The notes: a model not told the origin generated them from the sequence alone. Shown: positions 1 through 8,455, counted from the first letter of the stretch. The stretch: 64,000 nt of DNA from Oscillospiraceae bacterium (GCA_025757685.1 CP107220.1:273501-337500), one strand, 5' to 3'. Program-made: numbers and translations.

Positions 1-605
1 ATGCCCCCACCTCTATCGGTGAGGACCTGCCCTTTGTGCAGGCGCTCTTGGAGGGCAACCGGGATGCTGTGGTGATTATTGATGAGGCCTATGCGGACTT
101 TGGCGGCGTCAGTGCCGTGCCGCTGCTGGCGGACTATCCCAATTTGCTGGTGTGCGGCACATTTTCAAAATCCCGCTCTCTGGCCGGACTGCGGCTGGGC
201 TTTGCCATCGGCAGCGCAGAGCTGATCAGTGTGTTGGAAGCAGTGAAGAATTCCTACAACAGCTACACGGTGGACAATTTGTCTCTGCTGTGCGGTGCGG
301 CTGCTATGGATGATGAGGCGTATTTTGCCAAGACCACGGCGGCGGTGATAACCACCCGGGAGCGGGTGCGCCGGGCGCTGGAGCAGATGGGCTTTTCCGT
401 ATTGCCATCCCGCACCAACTTCCTTTTTGCAACGAAGGACGGCGCGTCTATGCGGGAACTGTTCCTCTATTTGAAGCAAAGACATATTTACATTCGCTAT
501 TTTGACCTGCCGCGGATTGACAATTATGTGCGTATTACCATCGGTACCGACGCGCAGATGGACGCATTTTTGCAGGGAACGGAGGCTTTTTTGCGTGGAG
601 AATAA
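1..605 (+). CDS. hisC: Histidinol-phosphate aminotransferase-like, C-terminal part (5' truncated by window edge)
   Basis: PLP-dependent fold-type I aminotransferase, probably converting histidinol phosphate and 2-oxoglutarate to imidazole-acetol phosphate and glutamate. The reading frame is open from the first bases of the window, so the gene starts upstream. Visible are the PLP-ring aspartate and tyrosine in VIIDEAYADF and the Schiff-base lysine in GTFSKSRSLAGLRLG, in the arrangement of the HisC/CobD group, and the C-terminal end RITIGT with its substrate-carboxylate arginine. The stop at 603-605 overlaps the next gene by 11 bp, so the two are probably co-translated. No other his gene is visible, so a related class I/II aminotransferase (for example CobD-like) cannot be excluded. 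Family call is firm, the specific substrate less so. Confidence 0.8.
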   Translation, partial: APTSIGEDLPFVQALLEGNRDAVVIIDEAYADFGGVSAVPLLADYPNLLVCGTFSKSRSLAGLRLGFAIGSAELISVLEAVKNSYNSYTVDNLSLLCGAAAMDDEAYFAKTTAAVITTRERVRRALEQMGFSVLPSRTNFLFATKDGASMRELFLYLKQRHIYIRYFDLPRIDNYVRITIGTDAQMDAFLQGTEAFLRGE

Positions 606-1026
606 AAAAGTTGCGCTGATTTTCTTGTATTTTATCGGTGCCATTCAGCTGGTGGCCGGTGTGTACACCCAGCTGGTGGGGTTGTTTCATTGGGACTTTA
701 TGTCCCTGTTCCCGGTGGTGGAGATGGGCACCCAGCAGATCTTGTATTTGAATTTGCTGGCGGTGTTCCTGGTGACCACGCTCATCCATATTGTGGTGGC
801 GGCACTGGTCAATGACGGCAGCTACGGCCCACTTGAGGTGCTGCAGGCTTGTCCGCCGCTGACCGTCGTGGTGCCGCTGGTGCTCTTTGGCATTTCCATT
901 TATACCACTCTGGGCGCTACCTCGGCGGGGGAGCGGGTGTTCTGCCTGGCTGTGTCCGCTTTGTATATTTTTGCCTGCTATATCAGCGTGGGCTGCATTG
1001 CCGCTGTGCGGGATATGGAAGATTAA
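595..1026 (+). CDS. Small four-helix integral membrane protein, function unknown
   Basis: About 143 residues with four hydrophobic segments separated by short loops, beginning MENKKVALIFLYFIG. I do not recognise the family. I chose the GTG at 595 because GGAGG at 582-586 sits 8 nt upstream; the longer frame beginning at 502 would read inside the aminotransferase gene. The start lies within the last codons of the aminotransferase gene, which suggests translational coupling. It is followed at once by a strong intrinsic terminator. A role next to the aminotransferase cannot be inferred from sequence. Confidence 0.7.
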   Translation: MENKKVALIFLYFIGAIQLVAGVYTQLVGLFHWDFMSLFPVVEMGTQQILYLNLLAVFLVTTLIHIVVAALVNDGSYGPLEVLQACPPLTVVVPLVLFGISIYTTLGATSAGERVFCLAVSALYIFACYISVGCIAAVRDMED

Positions 1027-1043
1027 ACAAGAAAACAGACAGA

Positions 1044-1081
1044 AAAGGACCTCTGTGTGCCAAACACAGAGGTCCTTTTTT
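1044..1081. terminator. Bidirectional intrinsic terminator
   Basis: Near-perfect hairpin: AAAAGGACCTCTGTG, a short loop, then CACAGAGGTCC followed by a T-run, with an A-run on the other side. It sits between convergent genes and can serve both strands. Confidence 0.9.
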
Positions 1082-1086
1082 ATGCT

Positions 1087-2181
1087 TTATTTACCGAGAA
1101 AGAGTACCAACAGCAGTGCCACTATGGCAATACCGCCCAAGGCGGCAAAAATTTTAACTGCTCGGGAAATTGCGTCGTACACATTGGTGGGCATGATTTG
1201 GAAGAAAGCAAAATGCAGCGGCTCTTGCAGCTTTTTGCCTACCAAGTCCCGGTAGCGCAGGTCTTGGGTGGACAGGCTGCCGTCCCGGTGCAGCGTAATG
1301 GTGCGCACGCCTCGATCCAGTCCCGGGCCGTACACATGGAACCCGGCACCCTGGGTGTAGCCCACATCAATGCCGCGAATGTCACCGTGGAAGGCGTTGT
1401 TGTGGTCGTGGCCGAAGTACAGGCCCTTTACCTCGCCCTTTTCGCAGAAGGCATCAAACTCGCCGCTGTTTTCCTGCGGATCGGCGGGGGACTCTTTCAT
1501 AAAGCCCTCTTTGTTTACCCGTTTTCTGTTCAGCACAAACCACTCCTTGGCGTGGGTGCGGAAGCCCTGTACCGCGCCTTTGGTGGACTTTTTCACCTGC
1601 GTGAGCAGGTCAAACACCTCGCACACGGGAATGTGCTGAATAACAACGGAGGGAATGGTGTGGCCATACTGTTTTTCGTAGCTGTCGCGTACGCCCCGAT
1701 ACCAGTCAATCTGGTTTTGGTGCACATGGTCGTAGCCCACTTTCAGGCTGGAGTGACTGTCGATCAGATAAAGCAGATAGCCGGGCCGGTCGCCGTCGGC
1801 GATCTCCAGCACGCAGTTGCCCACACCGTCCACGCCGGGCGTATCCTCTCCGATAAAACCGGGAATCTCTTTGTAGATTTCAAACTGGGCACGGTTGTCC
1901 AGCCCCACCTGCCGGTCGTGATTGCCAAAGCAGATGGCAAAGGGCAGATGCCGCTCCACCACCGGGGCGGTCAGCTCTTTCAGCACCCGGCGCACCTGGT
2001 TTACATCACCGTGGAACCCGCGCCCCCAGATCTGGTCACCGCTGTATACCACCAGGTCCGGCTCCTCTCGATCCAAGGCGGCGTTGATCAGCGCCAAGGT
2101 GTCCAGGCTGACCTTGAGGCCCTCTTGCGTATCTGCAATTTGCAGGATCTTAAAGGTGTCGTTCTTGAATGTCAACTTCAT
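1087..2181 (-). CDS. Calcineurin-like metallophosphoesterase with C-terminal membrane anchor
   Basis: 364 residues. The calcineurin-like metal-binding motifs appear in order: IADTQ near residue 15, YSGDQIWG near 46, FGNHDRQ near 86, and a C-terminal GHDHNN near 257. The two distal His residues complete a dinuclear metal site. Related Firmicutes proteins hydrolyse phosphomono- or diesters, but the substrate here is unknown. The last 22 residues are hydrophobic and end in Lys (ALLLVLFLGK), suggesting a C-terminal tail anchor. The ATG at 2179-2181 has GGAG 8 nt upstream. It is transcribed divergently from tRNA-Arg. Confidence 0.85.
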   Translation of the reverse strand: MKLTFKNDTFKILQIADTQEGLKVSLDTLALINAALDREEPDLVVYSGDQIWGRGFHGDVNQVRRVLKELTAPVVERHLPFAICFGNHDRQVGLDNRAQFEIYKEIPGFIGEDTPGVDGVGNCVLEIADGDRPGYLLYLIDSHSSLKVGYDHVHQNQIDWYRGVRDSYEKQYGHTIPSVVIQHIPVCEVFDLLTQVKKSTKGAVQGFRTHAKEWFVLNRKRVNKEGFMKESPADPQENSGEFDAFCEKGEVKGLYFGHDHNNAFHGDIRGIDVGYTQGAGFHVYGPGLDRGVRTITLHRDGSLSTQDLRYRDLVGKKLQEPLHFAFFQIMPTNVYDAISRAVKIFAALGGIAIVALLLVLFLGK

Positions 2182-2238
2182 ATTCGTTCTCCGTTCTCAG
2201 GAATTTTGCCTTTTTTCTAATTTTAACACAAGAAAGCC

Positions 2239-2267
2239 TTGACGGCAACGCTTTTTCAAATTATAAT
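2239..2267 (+). promoter_or_regulatory. Sigma-A promoter for tRNA-Arg
   Basis: TTGACG at 2239-2244 and TATAAT at 2262-2267 with exactly 17 bp between them, ending 26 bp before the mature tRNA start. Confidence 0.8.
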
Positions 2268-2293
2268 ATGAAGTGCTGTTACGGCAAGTACAT

Positions 2294-2370
2294 CCGCCCG
2301 TGGCGAAGCTGGATATCGCAGCAGATTCCGATTCTGAAGGCCGGGGGTTCGAATCCCTCCGGGCGGACCA
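2294..2370 (+). tRNA. tRNA-Arg (anticodon CCG)
   Basis: A complete cloverleaf can be folded. Acceptor stem CCGCCCG/CGGGCGG, D-stem GCGA/TCGC, anticodon loop TTCCGAT (anticodon CCG at positions 34-36), T-loop TTCGAAT on stem GGGGG/CCCTC, discriminator A, and an encoded CCA at 2368-2370. The outermost anticodon-stem pair is a G-A mismatch. It reads CGG codons. Confidence 0.93.
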
Positions 2371-2372
2371 TA

Positions 2373-2420
2373 AACGCGGCAAGCGTCTTTACGATGCTTG
2401 CCGCGTTTTATTTTTTTGCC
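2373..2420 (+). terminator. Terminator after tRNA-Arg
   Basis: Hairpin AAACGCGGCAAGC ... GCTTGCCGCGTTT followed by a T-rich run. A second short hairpin (TTGCCGG ... TCGGCAA) follows at about 2418-2445. Apart from these and the promoter at 2530-2558 I see nothing in 2371-2678. Confidence 0.85.
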
Positions 2421-2529
2421 CTTGCCGGTGCGTGTATCGGCAAAAAAAGTACACGATAATAGAGCCGACAGGCTGGACAGCTTTGTGAATAGGCGGTTTG
2501 ATTCTTTTCCATTATATATAAGAGAGTTC

Positions 2530-2558
2530 TTGATTTCATCCGGAAGCTATGTTATACT
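2530..2558 (+). promoter_or_regulatory. Sigma-A promoter for the collagen-like gene
   Basis: TTGATT at 2530-2535 and TATACT at 2553-2558, 17 bp apart. The start codon is about 120 bp downstream, giving a long 5' leader. A 6-bp inverted repeat TACTGA/TCAGTA (2556-2580) overlaps the -10 and could be an operator, though it is short. Confidence 0.6.
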
Positions 2559-2678
2559 GAGTATGAACGAACGGTCAGTAAAATTAGAAACGAATAACTA
2601 TAGATTTTGGAAAAACTGACCGGGTGCCGTTCTTGCCGATTTTGCCCCCATTTTTGAATTTTGAACGGAGGTAAGAAG

Positions 2679-4082
2679 ATGAAAACAGGAAAAAAACGAC
2701 TCACAGGTACACTTTTGGCGCTTTGTGCCGCTTTGTTGGTGCTTTGCATCGTGCTTGCCATAGGATGGAGCAAGACGGCAAAAGCCGACGCAGTATTGCC
2801 GGAGGTGCGGAACAACGCCACAGCGGTTCAGTGGAAATACAGAGATGAAACCGATTGGCGCGACCTTGTGGCGCTTACCGAACTTACGGGTGCTGCCGGA
2901 GAAAACGGAAAGAACGGCACGGACGGTAAAGACGGCTCTAACGGCACCGACGGTAAGAACGGAATAAACGGTACGAACGGCAAAGATGGTATGAACGGCG
3001 TTGACGGTACAGACGGGCAAAACGGTATTGACGGTAAAGACGGCACAGACGGCGTCAACGGCAAGGACGGCGTGGACGCCAAAAATATAGAAGTACAGCG
3101 AGCCGAAACGCACATACAGTGGCGTTACGAGGGCGGCGAGTGGCAGAACCTTGTTGCGATCGCCGATATAGAAGGCCCTGCCGGACAGAACGGAACGGAC
3201 GGTGCAAACGGAAAAACGCCGGAATTCCGTGTAAATGAAAACATCCTGCAATGGCGTTATGTCGATGATGAAATATGGCTGAATCTTTACGACCTTACCG
3301 CATTAAAAGGTGCGGATGGCAGAGACGGCGTTGACGGCAAGGATGGTATAAACGGAAAAGACGGCGCCGCCGGTAAGGACGGAACAAACGGACAAAACGG
3401 CAGGGACGGTAAAGACGGTAAAACACCTTTTATCGGCGAAAACGGCAACTGGTGGATCGGAGAAATCGACACCGGTGTAAAAGCCGCAGGTGTTGACGGC
3501 ACAGACGGTGTTGACGGCACAGACGGCGAAAAGGGAGAAAAGGGCGACCCCGGCGAAAAAGGCGAAAAAGGCGAAAAAGGAGACAAGGGCGACAAGGGTG
3601 ACAAGGGTGACAAAGGCGACAAAGGCGACAAAGGCGACCCCGGTCAGAACGGCGGAAGCTTCGGGTACTTTGCAGCAAACGGCAGAGTATACAGTTGGGG
3701 AACACCACTTCCGTTCAATGTAAAAAAAGAAAGCGGAGATTTGATCTCCTATGACGCATCAAGCAAAACAATCACCCTTTCAAAAGGTCACACATACAGT
3801 ATGGTGTTCAGCGGAACGGTTATGATCAGCGCTAACGGTACCTATAAGTTGTGCGGTGCATCACTCATTGACGGATATAACAGTTCTGAAATGATGCTTG
3901 AGACGCGAACCTATGTGAGTATGATAGATGACGGTCAAGGTGCAAGACTTGGTATGTCGTATAACACGATATACCGTTCCGAAGCGGATATTGCTTTGAC
4001 ATTTCAATATACAAATATGCTCTTCCAGAATACCAATTTTACCGACAGTCAGTACAACATAACCATTATTGCTCTTGACTGA
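2679..4082 (+). CDS. Collagen-like surface protein with BclA-like C-terminal domain
   Basis: About 467 residues. Residues 1-40 hold a basic start and one hydrophobic segment (signal peptide or anchor). Three short modules of the pattern QW-[KR]-Y ... W ... L follow, each ahead of a Gly-X-Y block; the blocks are rich in GTDGKDG-type triplets and the last is a GEK/GDK run. The C-terminal ~140 residues look like the BclA/TNF-like jelly-roll tip of exosporium filaments. In that family the collagen stalk trimerises and projects from the spore or cell surface. ATG 2679 was chosen because GGAGGT at 2667-2672 precedes it by 6 nt. Codon use is more A/T-rich than in neighbouring genes, suggesting transfer. 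It is probably in an operon with the next gene (32 bp gap). Confidence 0.8.
   Translation: MKTGKKRLTGTLLALCAALLVLCIVLAIGWSKTAKADAVLPEVRNNATAVQWKYRDETDWRDLVALTELTGAAGENGKNGTDGKDGSNGTDGKNGINGTNGKDGMNGVDGTDGQNGIDGKDGTDGVNGKDGVDAKNIEVQRAETHIQWRYEGGEWQNLVAIADIEGPAGQNGTDGANGKTPEFRVNENILQWRYVDDEIWLNLYDLTALKGADGRDGVDGKDGINGKDGAAGKDGTNGQNGRDGKDGKTPFIGENGNWWIGEIDTGVKAAGVDGTDGVDGTDGEKGEKGDPGEKGEKGEKGDKGDKGDKGDKGDKGDKGDPGQNGGSFGYFAANGRVYSWGTPLPFNVKKESGDLISYDASSKTITLSKGHTYSMVFSGTVMISANGTYKLCGASLIDGYNSSEMMLETRTYVSMIDDGQGARLGMSYNTIYRSEADIALTFQYTNMLFQNTNFTDSQYNITIIALD
3526..3640 (+). repeat. 9-bp coding tandem repeats (GEK/GDK triplets)
   Basis: Successive near-identical 9-bp units of the form GGCGAAAAA then GGCGACAAG/GGTGACAAG/GGCGACAAA encode Gly-Glu-Lys and Gly-Asp-Lys triplets. 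Unit gain or loss keeps frame, so the stalk length can vary. Confidence 0.85.
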
Positions 4083-4114
4083 GCCGACCTATACGAAAAC
4101 GGAGGTAGTAAGAA

Positions 4115-7100
4115 ATGAAAAAACGAATACTCAGTATCCTGCTCGCCCTATGTATGCTGTTCTGCCTTGTGCCGACTACGGCGTTTGCCGCGGACTGCGC
4201 GGAGGATCTGGTAGACCCCGTGATCTGGATTCACCTCAGTTCTGATGGCGGCGGCTACTATGACGTTCTAAATGGTACATGGACGGCGGCGGATTTCTTC
4301 CAGCCGGGCAAGGCGCCAAAGGGAGCGAAAATCACTGCGGTCATGCCGCCTACTTCTCCCTCCATTCCGGTTAGTGTGAATGTAAACAGCGACGGTACGC
4401 TGAACTGCACGAAAACCGAAAACACCACGGAACCAGTACCCAAATCAGAGACCTATACCGTCACCATCACCAGCGATGACTACGCGCCCATTTCCGCTCC
4501 GCTGACCGTGCGCCAGTATCTCAATGCAGGCTTTAGGGGACCGGTCTATTTCGATGATGAGTTGCTCTACGGAGATACCTATACTTACACGTGCCGGGTG
4601 AATAACCCCGGTGAAAACGGCGTCTGGTCCGCGCTGATACAGGACCCCCAGATGTTTGAAATTTATAAAGAGACCACCGACACCACCAGCGAACCGGGGA
4701 AGTCTATCTACACCGTCCACATCCGAGCCATCAAGGCAGGCGCACGCGTAACTTGTATCGACTTTCTGTATGTTTCCGATACGACAATGGCATCGTCTAA
4801 AGTTTCCAGGGGGGCTGTCACCGGCGGTGCTGTCCGTACGCGCCCCCTCACCGTGACGGCTGGCAGCGCAACCATCACCGAGGGCAATGCGCTGCCAACA
4901 GACCTTGTGACCTGTACCGGCCTGCTGAACAGCGAAGGACGCAAGGACGACCGGGATACCGTACTGGACAATGCTCTGGGCTACCAACTGCTTGACGCAA
5001 ACAACGAGGAAGTCACGGCGGCAACTGCCCGCAATATGCCCGGAACCTACACTGTTGTTCCCGCTGCCACCCTCAAATCCGGCTGGGGCGAGCGGTATTC
5101 GCTTAACAAGGTCAACGGCACGCTGACGGTGGAAAATCAGCCTGACGAGCAGTTTACCCTCGCCCCCGGCGGCAGATACTATTTCGACCTGTCGACAATG
5201 AATATTCCCGGAACGGTAAACAGCAATCTGCCGGACAGCACCCTGCACTATGTGCCGTTTACCTATGTGGGCACGGTGAACGCCTACAAGCTCACATCGG
5301 AGACGGCAACCACCCAGGCGTATGCACAGCAGAATAAATATCTCCACAGCCTGTTCATTGCGGATCATGCCGTAACAAATGATGTAAGCTGGGATGCCCT
5401 GAACACCGCAGATTTGATTTTCGGCAAGGACTATGCCGCAGGCGGCGTGGACTATACCCTGCGCGCACCGTCTGTGGGAAGTGGGTTTACCGGTTCAGAC
5501 GATTCAGAGCGCGGTACGCCCCAAAGCAATGAGTGGGACGCAGTGCTGGACAAGAACAGCGGCTATGTCAAAAACTGGAACGACATATATTCGTGGGGGC
5601 AGGACACATCAAGTTACGAATCGTGGTATCGTGCGGTTCGCGGGTGCAATTCGGCCCGCCTCTGGAACCACAACTATGTTACGCGCTCCACTCCGTACGT
5701 CGGTTTCCGCCCCGTGCTTGAAGTCCTGAACGCTGACACACTGGGCGCTGACGGGCTGAAAGCCGTTACCCTCGACCTTGGCGGCGGCAAGCTGGGTAAT
5801 AGCTCCGAGGATATTCAAATCATCGTGAAAACCGGCAGCGACTTTACCGCGCCTGCGTCCGACGACCTGACCCGCCCGGACGGAGATACAGGCAATTTCT
5901 TTATGTGGCGCGGAAGCAACGGTAAATTCTACGTTCCCGGTGACAGCGTTCCTGCTGATGTGACAGCACTGACAGTGCAGTGGACAGTCCCGACCTATGC
6001 CGTCACACTGCACCCCAACGGCGGCACCATCAACAGCGGCAATGTCACCGGATACACCTATGGCGTGGGCGCAACACTCCCGACAGCCGACGATATGACC
6101 AATACAGGCCACACGTTCAAGGGCTGGTATGTCAACGAAAATCTGACCGGCTCTCCTGTTACGGCAATCGGCGGTACAGGAACGGGCAATAAGGAATACT
6201 GGGCAAAGTGGGAGATCAATCAATATACCATCACAGTCAAACCCGAAAACGGCAAAGCGGATATTACCATAACGCAGGACTACGGCACGAATATTACCGC
6301 CCCCGCCGACCCGACAAGAGAGGGCTACACCTTTATGGGCTGGGACAGGGAAATTCCCACGACCATGCCCGCCGAGAATATAACGCTCAAAGCACGATGG
6401 AAAGACTGTGAAAAGCCCACGGGCGAAATTGTCATAGGCACCAACAAATGGCAGAAATTCTTAAACAAGCTCACCTTCGGCCTGTTTTTTAAGGATACGC
6501 AGGAGGTGACGATAAACGCCGCCGACAACAGCGGAACCGTGTTTATCTCCTATTTGGTGACCGATCGAGATCTTTCAGAGGCGGAACTTCAATCTCTCGT
6601 ATTTAGCGGATATGAGGAGCCGTTTCGCATAGACCGAAACGGGGAATACATTGTTTATGCAATGCTTGTTGACCCGAACCTGAATATAACATACCTTCGT
6701 TCCGACCGCGTAACAGTTGACAATGTTCAGCCGGTCATCGGCGGCATAGAAAACGGCAAGACCTATTGTGAAGCACAGACGGTCACCATTGATGAAAAGT
6801 ATGTGAACACCGTCACCGTAAACGGCACAGAGGTCACACTCGATGAAAACAACAGCTTTGTTCTCTCTCCTGCGGACGGCGAACAGAAAATCATTGTCAC
6901 CGACAAGGCCGGCAACACCGCCGAAATGACCGTAACGGTTAACGACGGGCATACCGGCGGCACAGCCACCTGCACCGAAAGGGCGGTTTGCGAGGTTTGC
7001 GGAAAGGCTTACGGAGAGCCTGACCCGAAGAACCACACCGACCTGGAGCATATCCCCGCAAAGGCGGCGACAAAGACTGCCGGGGGCAATATCGAGTATT

Positions 7101-7309
7101 GGTACTGTGAAGACTGCGGCAAATATTTTGCCGATGCCGCGGCTACCAAAGAGATCAAACAGGCAGATACCGTAACGGCCAAACTGTCTGGCGCTGCCAA
7201 ATCACCCCAAACCGGTGGGGACAGCGGCGTTGTGACCGTATTGCTGCTAAGCGGCGGTGCGTTCATCTGCTTGGTATCCTGCCGGAAAAAGCGCACCCAC
7301 ACCGTGTAA
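4115..7309 (+). CDS. Large cell-wall-anchored surface protein with lectin/SUMF-like variable module and InlB repeats
   Basis: 1064 residues. Signal peptide at 1-26 ending FAA. Beta-rich Ig-like N-terminal part. Around residues 400-540 is a C-type-lectin/formylglycine-enzyme-like module ending VGFRPVLEVLN (similar to DUF6273-type modules; uncertain). Two InlB-type (Listeria-Bacteroides) repeats cover about 625-765, with the hallmarks GHTFKGWYV ... YWAKW and GYTFMGWD ... LKARW. An Ig-like segment follows, then a Cys-rich CEVCGK ... YWYCEDCGKYF module. The C-terminus has SPQTGG, a hydrophobic stretch and a basic tail, i.e. a variant sortase sorting signal. GGAGGT at 4101-4106 supports ATG 4115. 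The gene is likely an adhesin. No sortase lies in the window. It follows the collagen-like gene by 32 bp. Confidence 0.8.
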   Translation: MKKRILSILLALCMLFCLVPTTAFAADCAEDLVDPVIWIHLSSDGGGYYDVLNGTWTAADFFQPGKAPKGAKITAVMPPTSPSIPVSVNVNSDGTLNCTKTENTTEPVPKSETYTVTITSDDYAPISAPLTVRQYLNAGFRGPVYFDDELLYGDTYTYTCRVNNPGENGVWSALIQDPQMFEIYKETTDTTSEPGKSIYTVHIRAIKAGARVTCIDFLYVSDTTMASSKVSRGAVTGGAVRTRPLTVTAGSATITEGNALPTDLVTCTGLLNSEGRKDDRDTVLDNALGYQLLDANNEEVTAATARNMPGTYTVVPAATLKSGWGERYSLNKVNGTLTVENQPDEQFTLAPGGRYYFDLSTMNIPGTVNSNLPDSTLHYVPFTYVGTVNAYKLTSETATTQAYAQQNKYLHSLFIADHAVTNDVSWDALNTADLIFGKDYAAGGVDYTLRAPSVGSGFTGSDDSERGTPQSNEWDAVLDKNSGYVKNWNDIYSWGQDTSSYESWYRAVRGCNSARLWNHNYVTRSTPYVGFRPVLEVLNADTLGADGLKAVTLDLGGGKLGNSSEDIQIIVKTGSDFTAPASDDLTRPDGDTGNFFMWRGSNGKFYVPGDSVPADVTALTVQWTVPTYAVTLHPNGGTINSGNVTGYTYGVGATLPTADDMTNTGHTFKGWYVNENLTGSPVTAIGGTGTGNKEYWAKWEINQYTITVKPENGKADITITQDYGTNITAPADPTREGYTFMGWDREIPTTMPAENITLKARWKDCEKPTGEIVIGTNKWQKFLNKLTFGLFFKDTQEVTINAADNSGTVFISYLVTDRDLSEAELQSLVFSGYEEPFRIDRNGEYIVYAMLVDPNLNITYLRSDRVTVDNVQPVIGGIENGKTYCEAQTVTIDEKYVNTVTVNGTEVTLDENNSFVLSPADGEQKIIVTDKAGNTAEMTVTVNDGHTGGTATCTERAVCEVCGKAYGEPDPKNHTDLEHIPAKAATKTAGGNIEYWYCEDCGKYFADAAATKEIKQADTVTAKLSGAAKSPQTGGDSGVVTVLLLSGGAFICLVSCRKKRTHTV
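5582..5732 (+). other. Candidate DGR-type variable region within the surface protein
   Basis: Codes for the WYRAVRGCNSARLWNHN segment and ends at VGFRPVLEVLN, the position and style of the variable region in C-type-lectin-fold targets of diversity-generating retroelements. Many of its codons (TGC, AAT, CGC, CTC, AAC, CAC, TAT, ACT, TAC) can each be derived from AAC or AAT by changing only A, as adenine-specific mutagenesis would do. No reverse transcriptase or template repeat was found in this window, so this is a candidate only. Confidence 0.35.
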
Positions 7310-7327
7310 ACTACGCAACTCATTGCA

Positions 7328-7362
7328 CAAAAAGAGCAGACATGATGTCTGCTCTTTTTAAC
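7328..7362 (+). terminator. Intrinsic terminator after surface operon
   Basis: AAAAAGAGCAGACAT/ATGTCTGCTCTTTTT: a long perfect hairpin with a T-tail just after the stop codon. Confidence 0.9.
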
Positions 7363-7388
7363 ACCCGGCAGGAAAGCCCGTTGCGCTC

Positions 7389-7417
7389 TTTACAGAGAAC
7401 GATGGGTATGGTAAAAT
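7389..7417 (+). promoter_or_regulatory. Probable promoter for aldo/keto reductase
   Basis: TTTACA at 7389-7394 and TAAAAT at 7412-7417 with 17 bp spacing, 18 bp before the start codon. Confidence 0.6.
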
Positions 7418-7435
7418 GCAGGGGAGGTGAGCAAA

Positions 7436-8428
7436 ATGTATGAACCCAGCGAAACACGCTACGAGACAATGCCCTATAACCGGTGCGGCAAAAGCGGTCT
7501 GCGGCTGCCGGCGCTGTCTGTGGGACTGTGGCAGAACTTTGGCGTGAACAACGATTACGATACCATGAAAGAGATCATTCTAACGGCCTTTGACCATGGG
7601 GTGACCCATTTTGACCTGGCTAATAATTACGGGCCGGAGCCGGGGCGGGCAGAGATCAACTTTGGCCGCATATTCAAGGAAAATCTGCGCCCTTACCGGG
7701 ATCAGCTGATCATCAGCACCAAGGCCGGGTATGAGATGTGGCCGGGCCCCTACGGTGGTCGGGGCGGCAGCCGCAAATACCTGACTGCTTCCCTGGACCA
7801 GAGCTTGCAGCGGATGGGGCTGGAGTATGTGGATATTTTTTACCACCACTGCATGACCCCGGACACGCCGCTGAAGGAGACGGCTTTGTGCCTGGCGGAT
7901 CTGGTGCGCCGGGGCAAGACCCTGTATGTGGGTATGAGCAATTATGACGGCAAGACCATGCACCGTATGTACCACAAGTGCGACGATGTGCAAGCGCCCT
8001 TTGTCATCAACCAAAATCGCTATTCCATCTTTGACCGCACGGTGGAGAAAAACAAGCTGCTGAAAGAAGCCCGGGACAAGGGCAAGGGCGTGATCTGCTT
8101 TTCACCGCTGGCCCAGGGGCAACTGTCGGATAAATACGCCAAAGGCATCCCGGAGGGCGCCCGCCTGTTTGGCAACGAAAAGCTGCAAGCCCATGTGGGT
8201 TATGATCAGCACCGTGCCCAGCAGATTGAAAAGCTCTATCAGCTGGCAAAAGACCGGGGCGAGACCCTTTCTCAGCTGGCAATCCAGTGGCTGTGGCAGC
8301 AAAAGGGGGTCACCTCCGTGCTGGTGGGCGTGCACTCCAAGGCGCAACTGCTGGAGAATTTGGCTGCGCTGGAACAGCCGCCCCTTAGCGAGGCGGACCT
8401 GATCCGGATTGACTCTTACAGCAAATAA
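7436..8428 (+). CDS. Aldo/keto reductase (YghZ / Kv-beta-like subgroup)
   Basis: NADPH-dependent oxidoreductase with a TIM-barrel fold, 330 residues. Visible AKR hallmarks are FDLANNYG (catalytic Asp and Tyr), STKAGYEMWPG (Lys), and YHHCM, where a His replaces the usual H in the barrel-strand motif. The sequence GYEMWPGPYGGRGGSRKYL resembles E. coli YghZ (GpR), which reduces L-glyceraldehyde 3-phosphate and methylglyoxal. ATG 7436 was preferred over the upstream GTG 7427 because GGGGAGGTG at 7421-7429 is then spaced correctly. It has its own promoter and terminator. The physiological substrate is inferred. Confidence 0.85.
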   Translation: MYEPSETRYETMPYNRCGKSGLRLPALSVGLWQNFGVNNDYDTMKEIILTAFDHGVTHFDLANNYGPEPGRAEINFGRIFKENLRPYRDQLIISTKAGYEMWPGPYGGRGGSRKYLTASLDQSLQRMGLEYVDIFYHHCMTPDTPLKETALCLADLVRRGKTLYVGMSNYDGKTMHRMYHKCDDVQAPFVINQNRYSIFDRTVEKNKLLKEARDKGKGVICFSPLAQGQLSDKYAKGIPEGARLFGNEKLQAHVGYDQHRAQQIEKLYQLAKDRGETLSQLAIQWLWQQKGVTSVLVGVHSKAQLLENLAALEQPPLSEADLIRIDSYSK

Positions 8429-8455
8429 CAGCACTTTATACAGAATAAGTAAAAC

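Noticed and set aside
1057..2220. Long plus-strand frame opposite the metallophosphoesterase
   Set aside because: It runs across a terminator and is antisense to a gene with clear family motifs.
2197..2382. Short minus-strand frame reading RDSNPRPSESE
   Set aside because: This is a well-known false ORF produced by the complement of a tRNA T-arm; it overlaps tRNA-Arg.
2828..3631. Proline/serine-rich minus-strand frames opposite the collagen-like gene
   Set aside because: They are antisense shadows of the Gly-X-Y codons, without start signals.
2371..7440. Integrated element with attachment-site repeat of the tRNA-Arg 3' end
   Set aside because: No second copy of the tRNA 3' sequence and no integrase gene was found.
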